Positions 30,512-41,980 of a DNA stretch of 64,000 nucleotides are shown here, one piece after another. Position 1 is the stretch's first letter. Each line of letters starts with the position of its first letter. The notes below the pieces were generated by a model. It was given only the letters and a program-made list of their open reading frames with translations. It searched no databases and was not told the DNA's origin. Source of the DNA: Planctomycetaceae bacterium (GTDB taxonomy: Bacteria > Planctomycetota > Planctomycetia > Pirellulales > UBA1268); the NCBI GenBank assembly GCA_947459185.1, contig CANHCU010000005.1, forward strand, positions 1-64,000, given 5' to 3'. The translations under genes and the position numbers were made by a program.

Positions 30512-31477
30512 TCACCGCTGGATGGGCACCAACGGCGGATTGGCGACGTTCGGTGCCGGTGCAGGCACCGCCGGCTGTGGCTGCAATGGCTGAATCGGCA
30601 GCGGCGGCTGCAGCGGCTGAATCGGCTGCTGTTGCACAGGAAATCCCCCTGGAAATCCAGATGGCTGGGGGGTGAATGCGGGCTGCGCCGGAGGGATTGC
30701 CATCGGGAATCCCGACGCCGTCACGGCGGGCGGGGCCGCTGCGACCATCTGACGCGAACGGATATTGAGATCGTTGATGAGTTGTTGGACTTCCTGATGG
30801 ACGGCAATGCCGCGGTTTTGGAAGACATCGGCCGGTGTGACACCGAAACGCCCGTAGAGCACCGAGTTGGCGTTGTTGTCCACGGAAAGATCGGCACCGC
30901 CGAGCGACACGCCCATGAACAGCCCGCGGCTGCGGGCATACGAATAGATTTCAGCGCCGAGCTTGGCGTCGGTTCCCGCATTGGCCTGCACGCCGACCGG
31001 GCCAGCCGCCACAGACGCATCGGCACCGAGCGTGACCTTCTGTCCCTGCAGCACGCCGTTGAGACTTCGCGGCGTGGCAAACACAAGCAGGATGTCGGCC
31101 GACTGCACGCCCACCTGGAATCCGACACTGCCGCCCCCCATCGTCACCATCACCGGCGGGCTCCACGTACGATCGGGGTTGCGGACGTGGAGTACACCCT
31201 TCCCATAGTTGACACCGAGGATGAAGCCCCCCTTGATCATATTGGGGAAGATCGCCACGCCCTCAGCCTTCTGCAGCATCGCTGCCGGGAGCGACTCGCC
31301 TGGATTGACGAAGAATTGGTCGAGCGACTGGCGGGCGCTTACGACGGTCTGCACCTCCTGCTCGCCGGCGATGGCCTGGGCCGCGGCTGGCCGCACACCA
31401 CAGCACACCACCACACAGCAGACCACGAAACCCCAGGCAACGAAACCGAAGGCAAATCGGGCAGACATCGATCGCAT
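30512..31477 (-). CDS. SYLF (YSC84) lipid-binding domain protein, secreted, Pro/Gln-rich tail
   Basis: AEGVAIFPNMIKGGFILGVNYGKGVLHVR, GGGSVGFQVGVQSADILLVF; C-terminal QQQPIQPLQPPLPIQPLQPQP. Confidence 0.88.
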   Translation of the reverse strand: MRSMSARFAFGFVAWGFVVCCVVVCCGVRPAAAQAIAGEQEVQTVVSARQSLDQFFVNPGESLPAAMLQKAEGVAIFPNMIKGGFILGVNYGKGVLHVRNPDRTWSPPVMVTMGGGSVGFQVGVQSADILLVFATPRSLNGVLQGQKVTLGADASVAAGPVGVQANAGTDAKLGAEIYSYARSRGLFMGVSLGGADLSVDNNANSVLYGRFGVTPADVFQNRGIAVHQEVQQLINDLNIRSRQMVAAAPPAVTASGFPMAIPPAQPAFTPQPSGFPGGFPVQQQPIQPLQPPLPIQPLQPQPAVPAPAPNVANPPLVPIQR

Positions 31478-31590
31478 GACGCATCCCTTCGCGGCGAGGA
31501 ACCAACAGGGCTGACAGACTATCCCGCCAGTGGCCTTCCGGTCGACGTCAGTTCCGGGAGCCGAATTCGCGATCCACGCGATCCCATAGC

Positions 31591-31649
31591 TGGCGCTCCG
31601 GGCTTTTATGGGGGCATACAAGCCCCCGGCGCGAGCCGGGGGATGTGGC
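31591..31649. repeat. Interspersed hairpin repeat related to family 1
   Basis: gctccgggcttttatgggggcatacaagcccccggcgcgagccgggggatgtgg; core gcccccggc/gccggggg hairpin; near-identical core at 48210-48240. Confidence 0.75.
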
Positions 31650-31692
31650 TTGGGTTCCGCGAAATGGCGATGGACTGCCTCGCCGGAGCGGC

Positions 31693-32772
31693 TCACGCCA
31701 GCCGGGCGTGGGCCTCGAGGATCAACTCCTCCGTCTCCCCCCAGCCGATGCACCCGTCGGTGACCGACACGCCATACTGCAACTGGGAGCGGTCGCTCTT
31801 CACCGGTTGGCTGCCGGGATGGATGTTGCTCTCAAGCATCATTCCCACGATCGACCGGTCGCCTGCCACGCGTTGCGAGAGCACGTCGCGCCAGACGATC
31901 GACTGCCGGCGATGATCCTTGCCGGAGTTGGCATGGCTGCAGTCAACGATCACGCAGGCGGGCAGACCTGCCGCCTCCAGTTTCGCGCGGGCCTCGTGGA
32001 GAACCTCGGGGGAATAGTTCGAGCCGCTGCGGCCACCGCGGAGCATCAGCACACCCCAGGGGTTGCCGGTGGTCGTGACAACACAGGTGCCACCGTCGTT
32101 GTCGATGCCGAGGAAGCTGTGGGAGGCGCGTGACGACTGCATCGCATCGACGGCGGCCTGGAGCGAGCCGTCGGTGGAATTCTTGAATCCCACCGGCATC
32201 GACAGCCCACTGGCCATCTGCCGATGCGTGGGCGATTCGGTCGTGCGGGCGCCGATGGCGCCGAGCACGATCGTGTCGGCGATGTATTGCGGCGTGATCG
32301 GCTCGAGGAACTCGGTCGCCGTAGGCAGCCCCATTCTGGCGATCTCGATGAGCAGCCCGCGGGCCAGCCGCAGGCCGGTGGCCACGTCGAAGGTATCGTC
32401 GAGGTGTGGATCGTTGATCAGCCCCTTCCAGCCGACCGTCGTCCGCGGCTTCTCGAAATAGACCCGCATCACGACGAGCAGGCGGTCGTTCACCCGCTCT
32501 GCCAGTTTCAGCAGCCGCGCGGCGTAGTCGCGGGCTGCGTCAAGGTCGTGGATCGAACACGGGCCGACGATGGCCATCAGACGGGAATCCTCTCCGGCAA
32601 GGACCCGTTCGATCGCCTGCCTGCCCTCTACGACCGTTCGGGTGGCAGCCTCATCGAGCGGCAGAAGTGCCGCCAGCCGGGCCGGAGGCACCAGAGGCTC
32701 CAGGCTGCGAATACGGAGGTTTGACGTGGACGGCACGGCGGCAATCGGACCAGCGATGGCGGGATAATTCAT
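31693..32772 (-). CDS. aroF: 3-deoxy-7-phosphoheptulonate synthase (class I DAHP synthase)
   Basis: IVGPCSIHDLDAARDYAARL, MRVYFEKPRTTVGWKGLINDPHLD, VIVDCSHANSGKDHRRQ. Paralogue symbol (F/G/H) not resolved. Confidence 0.94.
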   Translation of the reverse strand: MNYPAIAGPIAAVPSTSNLRIRSLEPLVPPARLAALLPLDEAATRTVVEGRQAIERVLAGEDSRLMAIVGPCSIHDLDAARDYAARLLKLAERVNDRLLVVMRVYFEKPRTTVGWKGLINDPHLDDTFDVATGLRLARGLLIEIARMGLPTATEFLEPITPQYIADTIVLGAIGARTTESPTHRQMASGLSMPVGFKNSTDGSLQAAVDAMQSSRASHSFLGIDNDGGTCVVTTTGNPWGVLMLRGGRSGSNYSPEVLHEARAKLEAAGLPACVIVDCSHANSGKDHRRQSIVWRDVLSQRVAGDRSIVGMMLESNIHPGSQPVKSDRSQLQYGVSVTDGCIGWGETEELILEAHARLA

Positions 32773-32832
32773 TGGTCTACTCTACACCACGTCTTCCAGC
32801 ACGTCCCGGCCGCGGAATTCAGGCAAGACTTA

Positions 32833-32858
32833 CGGGCTGCCGGAAGGACGGCAGCCCG
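32833..32858. promoter_or_regulatory. Perfect 10-bp-stem hairpin between divergent genes
   Basis: cgggctgccg-gaagga-cggcagcccg. Confidence 0.6.
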
Positions 32859-32905
32859 ATTCCTCACCCCGCCCCTGTTCTGACTGCCCTTGTGGGCACA
32901 CCAGC

Positions 32906-33259
32906 ATGCGACGTCGCCGCCGCCCTCTGGGCGGATCTCCGAAGCTGCACCATCGGGTCTACTGCATCGAACTGCATCCGGAAGTCAGGCGGCAGGTCCG
33001 CTTCCGCCGGCAGAATCCGCATGCCCGGCATGACGCCACATGCCTCTATGTCGGCTCGACGGGCCTCGATCCCGAGGCCCGTTTCGAGAATCATCTCCGT
33101 GGCCACAAGGGCTGCCCGCTGGTGCGAACCTACGGCATCCGCCTGCGGCCCGACCTCTTTGCTGATTTTCCTGCCATGACGTGGGAAGACGCGGTCGCCA
33201 CGGAAGCGGCCTATGCGCAGGAACTCCGCGAACTTCTCTACGCCGTCTACCAGCACTGA
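32906..33259 (+). CDS. Small GIY-YIG-like domain protein
   Basis: HHRVYCIELHPEVR ... TCLYVGSTGLDPEARFENHLRGHKG resembles the GIY-YIG core. Confidence 0.6.
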   Translation: MRRRRRPLGGSPKLHHRVYCIELHPEVRRQVRFRRQNPHARHDATCLYVGSTGLDPEARFENHLRGHKGCPLVRTYGIRLRPDLFADFPAMTWEDAVATEAAYAQELRELLYAVYQH

Positions 33260-33395
33260 CCGGCAGCCGACAGTCCCCCGCGACTCCAGCGACCGCGGCT
33301 TTCCCCACGCGCACGCCGGGCATTTGACCGACCGCGGCGAGGCTGGTTCAATCCGGTCGCGGGCTCGCGATAGCGCGGCCGCCAGGAGGCCTTGA

Positions 33396-35051
<1,656 letters not shown>

Positions 35052-35062
35052 GGAACACCATC

Positions 35063-35392
35063 ATGAACCAAGCTTATGACGACGAGCCGTCCGACGACAT
35101 TCTCTCCGCCGGCGATGCTGGCGATTCCGCTGGCGGAGGGCAGCCGCCGCCGGCGACATTCGAATTTCTTGCGCATACCCTCTTCACGCAGGCGTTGATG
35201 GCCTTGGGCAGGATTCCCAACCCGATCACCCAGAAAGCACACCGCAACCTGCCGACGGCACGGCACTTCATCGACACGCTCGCGATGCTCGAGCAGAAGA
35301 CCGCCGGCAACCTCTCGGAAGACGAGCGACGGGTGCTGGAGGAGATCCAGCACCAGTTGAGGATGATGTACATGAGTGAGCAGCCATCATGA
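35063..35392 (+). CDS. DUF1844 domain protein
   Basis: FEFLAHTLFTQALMALGRIPNPIT...LPTARHFIDTLAMLEQKTAGNLSEDERRVLEEIQHQLRMMY; ATGA overlap with folD. Confidence 0.85.
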   Translation: MNQAYDDEPSDDILSAGDAGDSAGGGQPPPATFEFLAHTLFTQALMALGRIPNPITQKAHRNLPTARHFIDTLAMLEQKTAGNLSEDERRVLEEIQHQLRMMYMSEQPS

Positions 35393-36279
35393 CGGCCACA
35401 CTGCTCGACGGCCGGGCACTCGCTACACGAATCGAAACCTCGTTGCAGGGCGAGGTTGACACGTTCGCAACGGTGTTCCATCGCCGGCCGCGACTGGTGG
35501 TGGTGCTCGTCGGTGATCTGGCAGCCAGCGGCTCCTACGTGAAAAGCAAGGCGGCGGCGGCCGGTCGCGTGGGGATCGATTCGGAGGTGGTGCGTGTGCC
35601 GGCCTCCGCAACCACCGAAGAGCTGGTGGCGCTCGTGGCCGCGATCGCCCGCGACGAACATGGCCCAGCCGACGGCATCCTCGTGCAGTTGCCACTTCCG
35701 GAGCATGTGGACACGGTCGCGGTGCTCGACGCCGTGCCGCCCGACCGCGACGTTGACGGCTTTCATCCCGAGAATGCCGGTCTGCTGTCACAGGGTCGGC
35801 CCCGTTTCGTGCCGTGCACCGCCGCGGGCGTACAGCGGATGCTGATCGACGCCGGTATCGAAACCGCTGGACGCCATGCCGTGATCGTCGGCCGCAGTGA
35901 CATCGTCGGCAAGCCGCTGGCACTGCTCCTGGCTTCACGGGGGCCGGGCGGTGACGCCACGGTCACGATCTGCCACAGCCGCTCTTCTGATCTGGCTGCC
36001 ATCACACGGCAGGCAGACATTCTGGTGGCCGCCGTTGGCAGGCCCCGACTCGTCACCGCCGACATGGTGAAGCCGGGGGCCGCGGTGATCGATGTGGGCA
36101 TCAACCGGATCGCCGGGCCGGACGGCAGCGGAAAACTCGTCGGCGACGTCGATTTTGACGCCGTTCGCGCGGTGGCCGGCTCGATCTCGCCGGTCCCGGG
36201 AGGGGTAGGACCGCTGACGGTGGCCATGCTCCTCGCCAACACCCTGCTCGCCGCCGAGCTGCGGGCCGGCCGCGGCTGA
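35389..36279 (+). CDS. folD: Bifunctional methylenetetrahydrofolate dehydrogenase/cyclohydrolase
   Basis: SYVKSKAAAAGRVGI, DGILVQLPLPEHVD, DVDGFHPEN, VIVGRSDIVGKPLALLL, PVPGGVGPLTVAMLLANT. Confidence 0.96.
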   Translation: MTATLLDGRALATRIETSLQGEVDTFATVFHRRPRLVVVLVGDLAASGSYVKSKAAAAGRVGIDSEVVRVPASATTEELVALVAAIARDEHGPADGILVQLPLPEHVDTVAVLDAVPPDRDVDGFHPENAGLLSQGRPRFVPCTAAGVQRMLIDAGIETAGRHAVIVGRSDIVGKPLALLLASRGPGGDATVTICHSRSSDLAAITRQADILVAAVGRPRLVTADMVKPGAAVIDVGINRIAGPDGSGKLVGDVDFDAVRAVAGSISPVPGGVGPLTVAMLLANTLLAAELRAGRG

Positions 36280-36309
36280 ACCGGCGGCTGATGCGCTGGG
36301 AGCCTCATT

Positions 36310-36409
36310 TGGGGGCCCATTTTGCCCCGATAACTTCACCTTGTTCGACCGGCTCGCGATCTCTATCTTCCCTGCCCGCACGGGATCGCGCACCGGGGCA
36401 AAGCCCCCA
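36310..36409 (+). promoter_or_regulatory. Nested inverted-repeat region in the folD/ABC transporter intergenic space
   Basis: Outer tgggggc..ttgcccc (36310-36328) vs ggggcaa.gccccca (36395-36409); inner cgcgatc (36355-36361) vs gatcgcg (36384-36390). Confidence 0.5.
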
Positions 36410-36531
36410 GATTGCCCGCTCCTGTGCATCCTCCCCGCGCTGTCCTCGTACGGCACGTGGTGGGGTCGCAGACGCGGTCGTTCCGATGCTTGAGGAACCT
36501 TTCCTCCCAGGCATGCCGAAAGCTCCGGTCC

Positions 36532-38481
36532 ATGAATCACTTTCTTCGAGCGCTTCGCGACGCGGTCAAAAGCTGGCCGTTCCTGCTCGCGGCCTTCTTC
36601 TGCTCAGCCTGCGTCGCAGGGCTGTGGGGCGCCAACATCGCCGCCCTCTTTCCGGTCATCGAAGTAACGCTCAACGGCGAGTCGCTCCAATCGTGGAACG
36701 GGCGGCGGTTGGTCGATGCACAGAACCGCATCGACGCCGGCGACCAAGAAGCGTCCGACCTGAAGGCGTCGCTGGCCGCGAACACCATCGCCGATGCCGC
36801 GGCCACGAAGGCGCGGAGCCGCATCGACACACTGGCCCTGAACCGTCGCGGCGACGAGGCGGTCGTCTATTCGGCCAGAAACCTGGCCCCGTGGCTCGAC
36901 CGATTCCTGCCGAAGGATCCGTTCCAGACGGTGCTGATGGTGGTGACACTGATCGTCTTCAGCACGTTTTTGAAGCACGTCTTCATGCTGGCCGGCACGA
37001 TGATGGTGGGATGGGTGGCGATGAACATCAGCCGCGATCTCCGCTTGCGGGTGTTCGACAAGGCGATTGAACTCGACAGGGCCCAGTTCATGCGGCACGG
37101 TTCGGCCGGCTTCATGTCACAGTTGACCCACACCACCGACATGCTGGCTGGAGGCATTACAGCCGTCTACGGCGGCGCCGTCACGGAACCGCTCAAGATC
37201 ATCGCCTGCCTCGCCGGAGCCTTCTGCATCTCCTGGCAGCTCACGCTTGCGTGCCTGACGCTGGCACCGGTTGTCGGCTTCCTGATGGTCTGGCTGAACC
37301 GCCGCATCCGCAGCGTGTCGAAGCACATCCTCTCGAGGTCCAAGGGCTTCCACCACGTGCTGCTCGAGACGCTCAACAACGTGCTCACCGTGCAGGCCTA
37401 CACGATGGAAGACTTCGAGCGGCAGCGTTTTCGCAATTGCACGGGCGACATGCTCCGCACCGGCATGTGGCACACCTTCTATTTCGCCCTGGCGAATCCG
37501 ATCACGGAGATCCTCGGCATCGGCATGGTGGCCACGTCGATCGCCGTCGGTGCCTGGCTCGTGATCAACCAGCAGACCCAGATCTTTGGCATCACCATGA
37601 CCGACCGGCCGATGACCGTGCCGGGGATCATGGTCTTCTTCGGGATGCTCATCGGCGCCAGCGACCCTGTTCGGAAGCTCTCCGGCGTGCTCACCGGCCT
37701 CAACATGGGCGTCGTCGGCGCGCAGGCGCTCTACCCGCTGCTTGACACTCCCTCCAAGCTTCGCGAAGCCGCGGCGCCGAAGACCCTCCCTTCGCCCCAC
37801 CGCGAGATCAGCCTGCGGAACGTGTCGTTCAGCTACGACGGCATCGATACGGTCGTCCGGAACGTGAACCTGTCGATCCGGTTTGGCGAGCGGGTGGCGA
37901 TCGTCGGCCCGAACGGCGGCGGCAAGAGCACGCTCATCAACCTCATCTGCCGGTTCTACGACCCCACGGGAGGCGATGTTCTGCTCGACGGCGTGCCGCT
38001 CACCGAACTGGCGCTGCACGATGTCCGACGCCGCATCTCGCTGGTCACGCAGCAGACCGAACTGTTCAACGAATCGATCCTCTACAACATCCGCTACGGC
38101 CGCTGGGATGCGACCGAAGAGGAGATCATCTCGGCCGCAAAGCAGGCGCATGCCCACGAATTCATCGCCGATTTCCCTGACGGCTACCACACGATGGTCG
38201 GCCCCAACGGCTTTCGGCTCTCGGGCGGCCAGCGGCAGCGGATCGCGTTGGCCCGGGCAATCCTGCGGAACGCCGAGATTCTGGTCCTCGACGAGGCAAC
38301 GAGCCAGGTGGACGTGGAGAGCGAACGGTTGATCCACGAATCGCTGGCTCGCTACGTGGAAAACCGCACCGTGATCATGATCACCCATCGCGCCAGCACG
38401 CTGGCTCTGGCAGATGCGATCGTGCACGTCGAGCATGGCACCGCCACGAAGAAGCCAGCTGCGCAGCATCGGGCAGCTTGA
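36532..38481 (+). CDS. ABC transporter, fused permease and ATPase (MsbA-like)
   Basis: GPNGGGKSTLINLICRFYDPTGG (Walker A), LSGGQRQRIALARAIL signature, ILVLDEATSQVD Walker B; N-terminal TM domain. Confidence 0.94.
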   Translation: MNHFLRALRDAVKSWPFLLAAFFCSACVAGLWGANIAALFPVIEVTLNGESLQSWNGRRLVDAQNRIDAGDQEASDLKASLAANTIADAAATKARSRIDTLALNRRGDEAVVYSARNLAPWLDRFLPKDPFQTVLMVVTLIVFSTFLKHVFMLAGTMMVGWVAMNISRDLRLRVFDKAIELDRAQFMRHGSAGFMSQLTHTTDMLAGGITAVYGGAVTEPLKIIACLAGAFCISWQLTLACLTLAPVVGFLMVWLNRRIRSVSKHILSRSKGFHHVLLETLNNVLTVQAYTMEDFERQRFRNCTGDMLRTGMWHTFYFALANPITEILGIGMVATSIAVGAWLVINQQTQIFGITMTDRPMTVPGIMVFFGMLIGASDPVRKLSGVLTGLNMGVVGAQALYPLLDTPSKLREAAAPKTLPSPHREISLRNVSFSYDGIDTVVRNVNLSIRFGERVAIVGPNGGGKSTLINLICRFYDPTGGDVLLDGVPLTELALHDVRRRISLVTQQTELFNESILYNIRYGRWDATEEEIISAAKQAHAHEFIADFPDGYHTMVGPNGFRLSGGQRQRIALARAILRNAEILVLDEATSQVDVESERLIHESLARYVENRTVIMITHRASTLALADAIVHVEHGTATKKPAAQHRAA

Positions 38482-38493
38482 TAGACTGCGGCC

Positions 38494-38865
38494 ATGAGTT
38501 CTTCCATCTCATGCATCTGCGGCTATCGCGGACCGAGCGTGTCGGAGGCGGGCAGCGACGTCTGCCCCATCTGCCGAACGCCAGCCGCGGCTCGCGACGA
38601 GTCGTTGCATATTCCCTGCCCCCGCGGTCACGTGCTGAAGGTGACCCAGGCGATGCTTGGCCAGCGGGTTGTGTGCCCGAAGTGCAATGACTTCTTCGTG
38701 CTGGCCGCCGACGCCAGCGTCGAACGCAGGCGGGAGATGGACCGCCTGATGCACGAAGATGACACGCGTCGAGCACGGCAGTGGCTGGCCCGCGCCCTCT
38801 GGGCGGCTGTCCTCGTGGTGGTGTCGCTGGTGTCGCTGATCGTGGTCAGCGCCCTGCCGAAGTAG
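38494..38865 (+). CDS. Zinc-ribbon protein with one C-terminal TM helix
   Basis: Paired CxC/CxxC (CICG..CPIC; CPRG..CPKC) and hydrophobic LWAAVLVVVSLVSLIVVSA. Confidence 0.7.
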   Translation: MSSSISCICGYRGPSVSEAGSDVCPICRTPAAARDESLHIPCPRGHVLKVTQAMLGQRVVCPKCNDFFVLAADASVERRREMDRLMHEDDTRRARQWLARALWAAVLVVVSLVSLIVVSALPK

Positions 38866-38895
38866 ACCCGTAGAAGTTCACCGCCGGGGGCGGCA

Positions 38896-40365
38896 CTACC
38901 GGAGCCGGGCATTCCAGCCGGCCGCGTCCCGTGGCTGGTAGTGGGCCAGTTCGAAGCTGTCGCGAACCACCGACCGCACCGCGCGGAGATCGACCGCCCC
39001 ATCGCAGGCGACGAGCTGTACGAGCAGGTTGCCGATGGCGGTCGCCTCGACGGGCCCGGCCACGACCGGGCGGTCCGCCGCGTCGGCGATCATCTGGCAG
39101 AGCAGCGCGTTCTTCACACCGCCGCCCACGACATGAATCCGCTCCACGCGGCGGCCGAGCAGTTCATCGAGTTCCTCGAGTGTCTTGCGAACGGCGGCGG
39201 CGACACTCTCAAGGGCCGTGCGGATAACGGCACCGGTCGTCTCGGGGACAGGCTCCCCCCCGCTGCGGGCGAGACTGCGGATCGCCTCCGGCATGTCGGC
39301 CGGCGCCACGAGCGACGGGTGATTGGGATCGACGAGCGTGGCCAGCGGCGCGGCCTCGGCCGCCAACGCAGTGAGCTGTTCCCAGCTCCACTCCTGGCCC
39401 GCCCGCTGCCAGCTCGCCCGGCATTGCTGCACGAGCCAGAGGCCACAGACATTCTTGAGCAGGCGAGTCGTACCGCCCACGCCGCCCTCGTTGGTGAAGT
39501 TATGGGCACGGCACTTCGGCGTGACGAGCGGCTGATCGAGCTCGGCGCCCACCAGCGCCCACGTGCCGAGACTCACGTAGCACCAATCGGGTCGGCTGCA
39601 GGGGGGCTCGAGGGCTGGCACGGCCGCCACGGCACTGGCGGTATCGTGGGTGCCGGGCACGACAACCCGAACGCCCGACAGGCCCGTCTCCGCGGCCACC
39701 TCAGGGCGTAGCGGCCCGAGGTCGGCGCCGGGCTCCACGAGCGGTCCGAAGAGATGCCGCGGAAGTTCGAACCGATCAAGCATGTCGAAGGCCCAGTCGC
39801 GGCGGCGTGGGTCGAAGCACTGCGTCGTCGTGGCGTTCGTCCGCTCGTTGGATCGCTCCCCCGACAGCAGCCAGTGAAAGAGATCGGGGATCATCAGTAG
39901 CCGGTCCGCGGCCGCCAGCACGGTCGGGTGCTGCCGTTTCAGGGCAAGCAGCTGATAGAGCGAGTTCAGCTCCATGAACTGCAGGCCGGTGGCCGCGAAG
40001 ATCTCGTCGCGGGGCACGATCGCCTCGGCGGCAGCGAGCATTCCCTGCGTACGGGCGTCGCGGTAGCAGACGGGATTGGCCAGCAACGCGCCGTCGGCCG
40101 TCAGGAAGGAGAAGTCAACGCCCCAGGTATCGACGCCGACGCTCCGCACCGTGCGCCCATGGCGGACTGCGGCGGCCCGCAGGCCGGTGACCACCTCCTT
40201 CCACAACCGCACCAGATCCCAGACAAGTTCGCCCCCCATCGCGACCGGTCCGTTCTCGAAGCGGTGGATCTCTTCCAGTTCCAACAGCCTGCCGTCAAAA
40301 GCTCCCGACACGACCCGCCCGCCGGAGGCGCCCAGATCGACCGCCAATGCCACAGATCTCGCCAT
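38896..40365 (-). CDS. rhaB: FGGY family carbohydrate kinase (rhamnulokinase-like)
   Basis: VALAVDLGASGGRVVSGAFDGRLLELEEIHRFENGPV, VGVDTWGVDF, VVPGTHDTASAVAAVP, HVVGGGVKNALLCQMIADA. Confidence 0.88.
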   Translation of the reverse strand: MARSVALAVDLGASGGRVVSGAFDGRLLELEEIHRFENGPVAMGGELVWDLVRLWKEVVTGLRAAAVRHGRTVRSVGVDTWGVDFSFLTADGALLANPVCYRDARTQGMLAAAEAIVPRDEIFAATGLQFMELNSLYQLLALKRQHPTVLAAADRLLMIPDLFHWLLSGERSNERTNATTTQCFDPRRRDWAFDMLDRFELPRHLFGPLVEPGADLGPLRPEVAAETGLSGVRVVVPGTHDTASAVAAVPALEPPCSRPDWCYVSLGTWALVGAELDQPLVTPKCRAHNFTNEGGVGGTTRLLKNVCGLWLVQQCRASWQRAGQEWSWEQLTALAAEAAPLATLVDPNHPSLVAPADMPEAIRSLARSGGEPVPETTGAVIRTALESVAAAVRKTLEELDELLGRRVERIHVVGGGVKNALLCQMIADAADRPVVAGPVEATAIGNLLVQLVACDGAVDLRAVRSVVRDSFELAHYQPRDAAGWNARLR

Positions 40366-40699
40366 GCGTGAAGACTCCTGCCGAACGTGTCGTGTCGCGA
40401 GCGGGATGTGGAAAGACGACCACAGCCTGCTCCAGCGGCACATTGTTCCTTTTTCCGATCTGGTGTCGAAGGGGCCGCAAAAAGAGTGCCACGGACTCCG
40501 CGAGGGGGACTGCCGACGGCAGACCTGGGAAAAACGGCGAACTTTCCGGTTGCATTGACTCTTCGTAGGCCGCAAGCGGGCGGAGGGTCGATAAATCCCG
40601 GGAGAGAGCCTATTGTTAACCTGCTTGGGCAACTTATGTAGGATTCAGGTAGGGCAGAATTTCGGCCCCACGCAGCCCTCCGGGCATCGGGCAGTCGCC

Positions 40700-41437
40700 A
40701 TGGGATTAAACGTCATCGAAACGGGCTCCGCAGGCGTCTCGCCAGAGGTGCTCGAGGATCTGTCCCAGGCCAGTCGTTTCCTGGAAGGACTCGAGCCCCC
40801 AGACATCATCCGCTGGGCCGTCGAGCGGTATGGTCAGCGTCTGACGATGGCCACCGCCTTTGGCCCGGAAGGCTGCCTGATCATTCATTGGCTCGCGACC
40901 ATCGCGCCGAAGACCTTCGTCTTCAACCTCGACACGGGCTACCAGTTCAAGGAAACGCTCGAACTTCGTGACCGCATCGCCCGTCGGTATGGCATCGACG
41001 TCTCGCTGGAGCGGCCGGAGACAACGGTCGAGGAATACGAACGGGCGAATGGCGGTCCACTCCATCAATCCGACCCCAACCGCTGCTGCGCTGACCGCAA
41101 GATCACCGTCATCCGCCGTGTGCTCACAAGATTCGATGCCTGGATGAGTGGCATCCGCCGCGACCAGAGTCAGGATCGGGCAGCCGCGGCGATCGTGGGG
41201 TGGGACCACAAGTTCAACGTGGTGAAGATTTCGCCGCTGGCCAACTGGACGAAGGCCAAGGTCTGGGACGCGATCGTGCGTGAGGACGTTCCCTACAACC
41301 CGCTGCACGACCAGGGCTACATCTCCATCGGCTGCTGGCCCTGCACCAGGGCCGTCTCTTTCGGCGACGATGAGCGAGCCGGTCGCTGGAGCGGCACGGC
41401 CAAGACGGAGTGCGGCCTCCATTCCCGCGATCACTGA
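40700..41437 (+). CDS. cysH: Phosphoadenylyl/adenylyl-sulfate reductase (assimilatory, Fe-S type)
   Basis: TMATAFGPEGCLIIHWL, FNLDTGYQFKETLE, RCCADRKI and GCWPC Cys motifs, KTECGLH. Confidence 0.93.
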   Translation: MGLNVIETGSAGVSPEVLEDLSQASRFLEGLEPPDIIRWAVERYGQRLTMATAFGPEGCLIIHWLATIAPKTFVFNLDTGYQFKETLELRDRIARRYGIDVSLERPETTVEEYERANGGPLHQSDPNRCCADRKITVIRRVLTRFDAWMSGIRRDQSQDRAAAAIVGWDHKFNVVKISPLANWTKAKVWDAIVREDVPYNPLHDQGYISIGCWPCTRAVSFGDDERAGRWSGTAKTECGLHSRDH

Positions 41438-41517
41438 CCGTCCGCGGTGTTTCACCTCAGAACCCCGACGCAGCGCGTTACGCAGAGCCCAAGCACAGAG
41501 GGCCGAAAAGAGTCAGG

Positions 41518-41955
41518 ATGAGACTTTCCGCGAAGACAGAATATGCCGCGATCGCCGTGCTCGAACTCGCGCGGCAGTGGACCTCCGGCGAGCCGGTACG
41601 CATCCGCTCGATCTGCGAGGCGCATGGCGTACCCGCCCGGTTTCTGGTGCAGATCCTGCTGCAATTGAAAGGGGCGGGGGTCGTCATCAGCACCCGCGGC
41701 GCCTCCGGCGGATACCAGTTGGCCCGTCCGCCGGCGGAGATCACGCTGGAGGATGTGTTTCGCGTGATCGAAGGCCCTGATGAACTGTTGACGGCAGTCA
41801 CCGCCGACCTCGCCGGGCGGTCACGAACGGTGCACGTGCTCCTCGATGCCTGGCGACAGGTGGCTCGGGCCGAAACGGAGACGTTGCGGGGCGTCACGTT
41901 CGCCGACCTCGTGGAACGCTCCCGCGCCGTGAACGAGCCGATGTATTACATATAG
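41518..41955 (+). CDS. Rrf2 family transcriptional regulator
   Basis: MRLSAKTEYAAIAVLELARQW...IRSICEAHGVPARFLVQILLQLKGAGVVISTRGASGGYQLARPPAEITLEDVFRVIEG. Confidence 0.93.
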   Translation: MRLSAKTEYAAIAVLELARQWTSGEPVRIRSICEAHGVPARFLVQILLQLKGAGVVISTRGASGGYQLARPPAEITLEDVFRVIEGPDELLTAVTADLAGRSRTVHVLLDAWRQVARAETETLRGVTFADLVERSRAVNEPMYYI

Positions 41956-41980
41956 TGGCACGAACCCCCTTAGATGAAGC

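Noticed and set aside
37117-38469. 450-aa minus ORF
   Set aside because: Antisense of the ABC transporter, which has intact Walker motifs.
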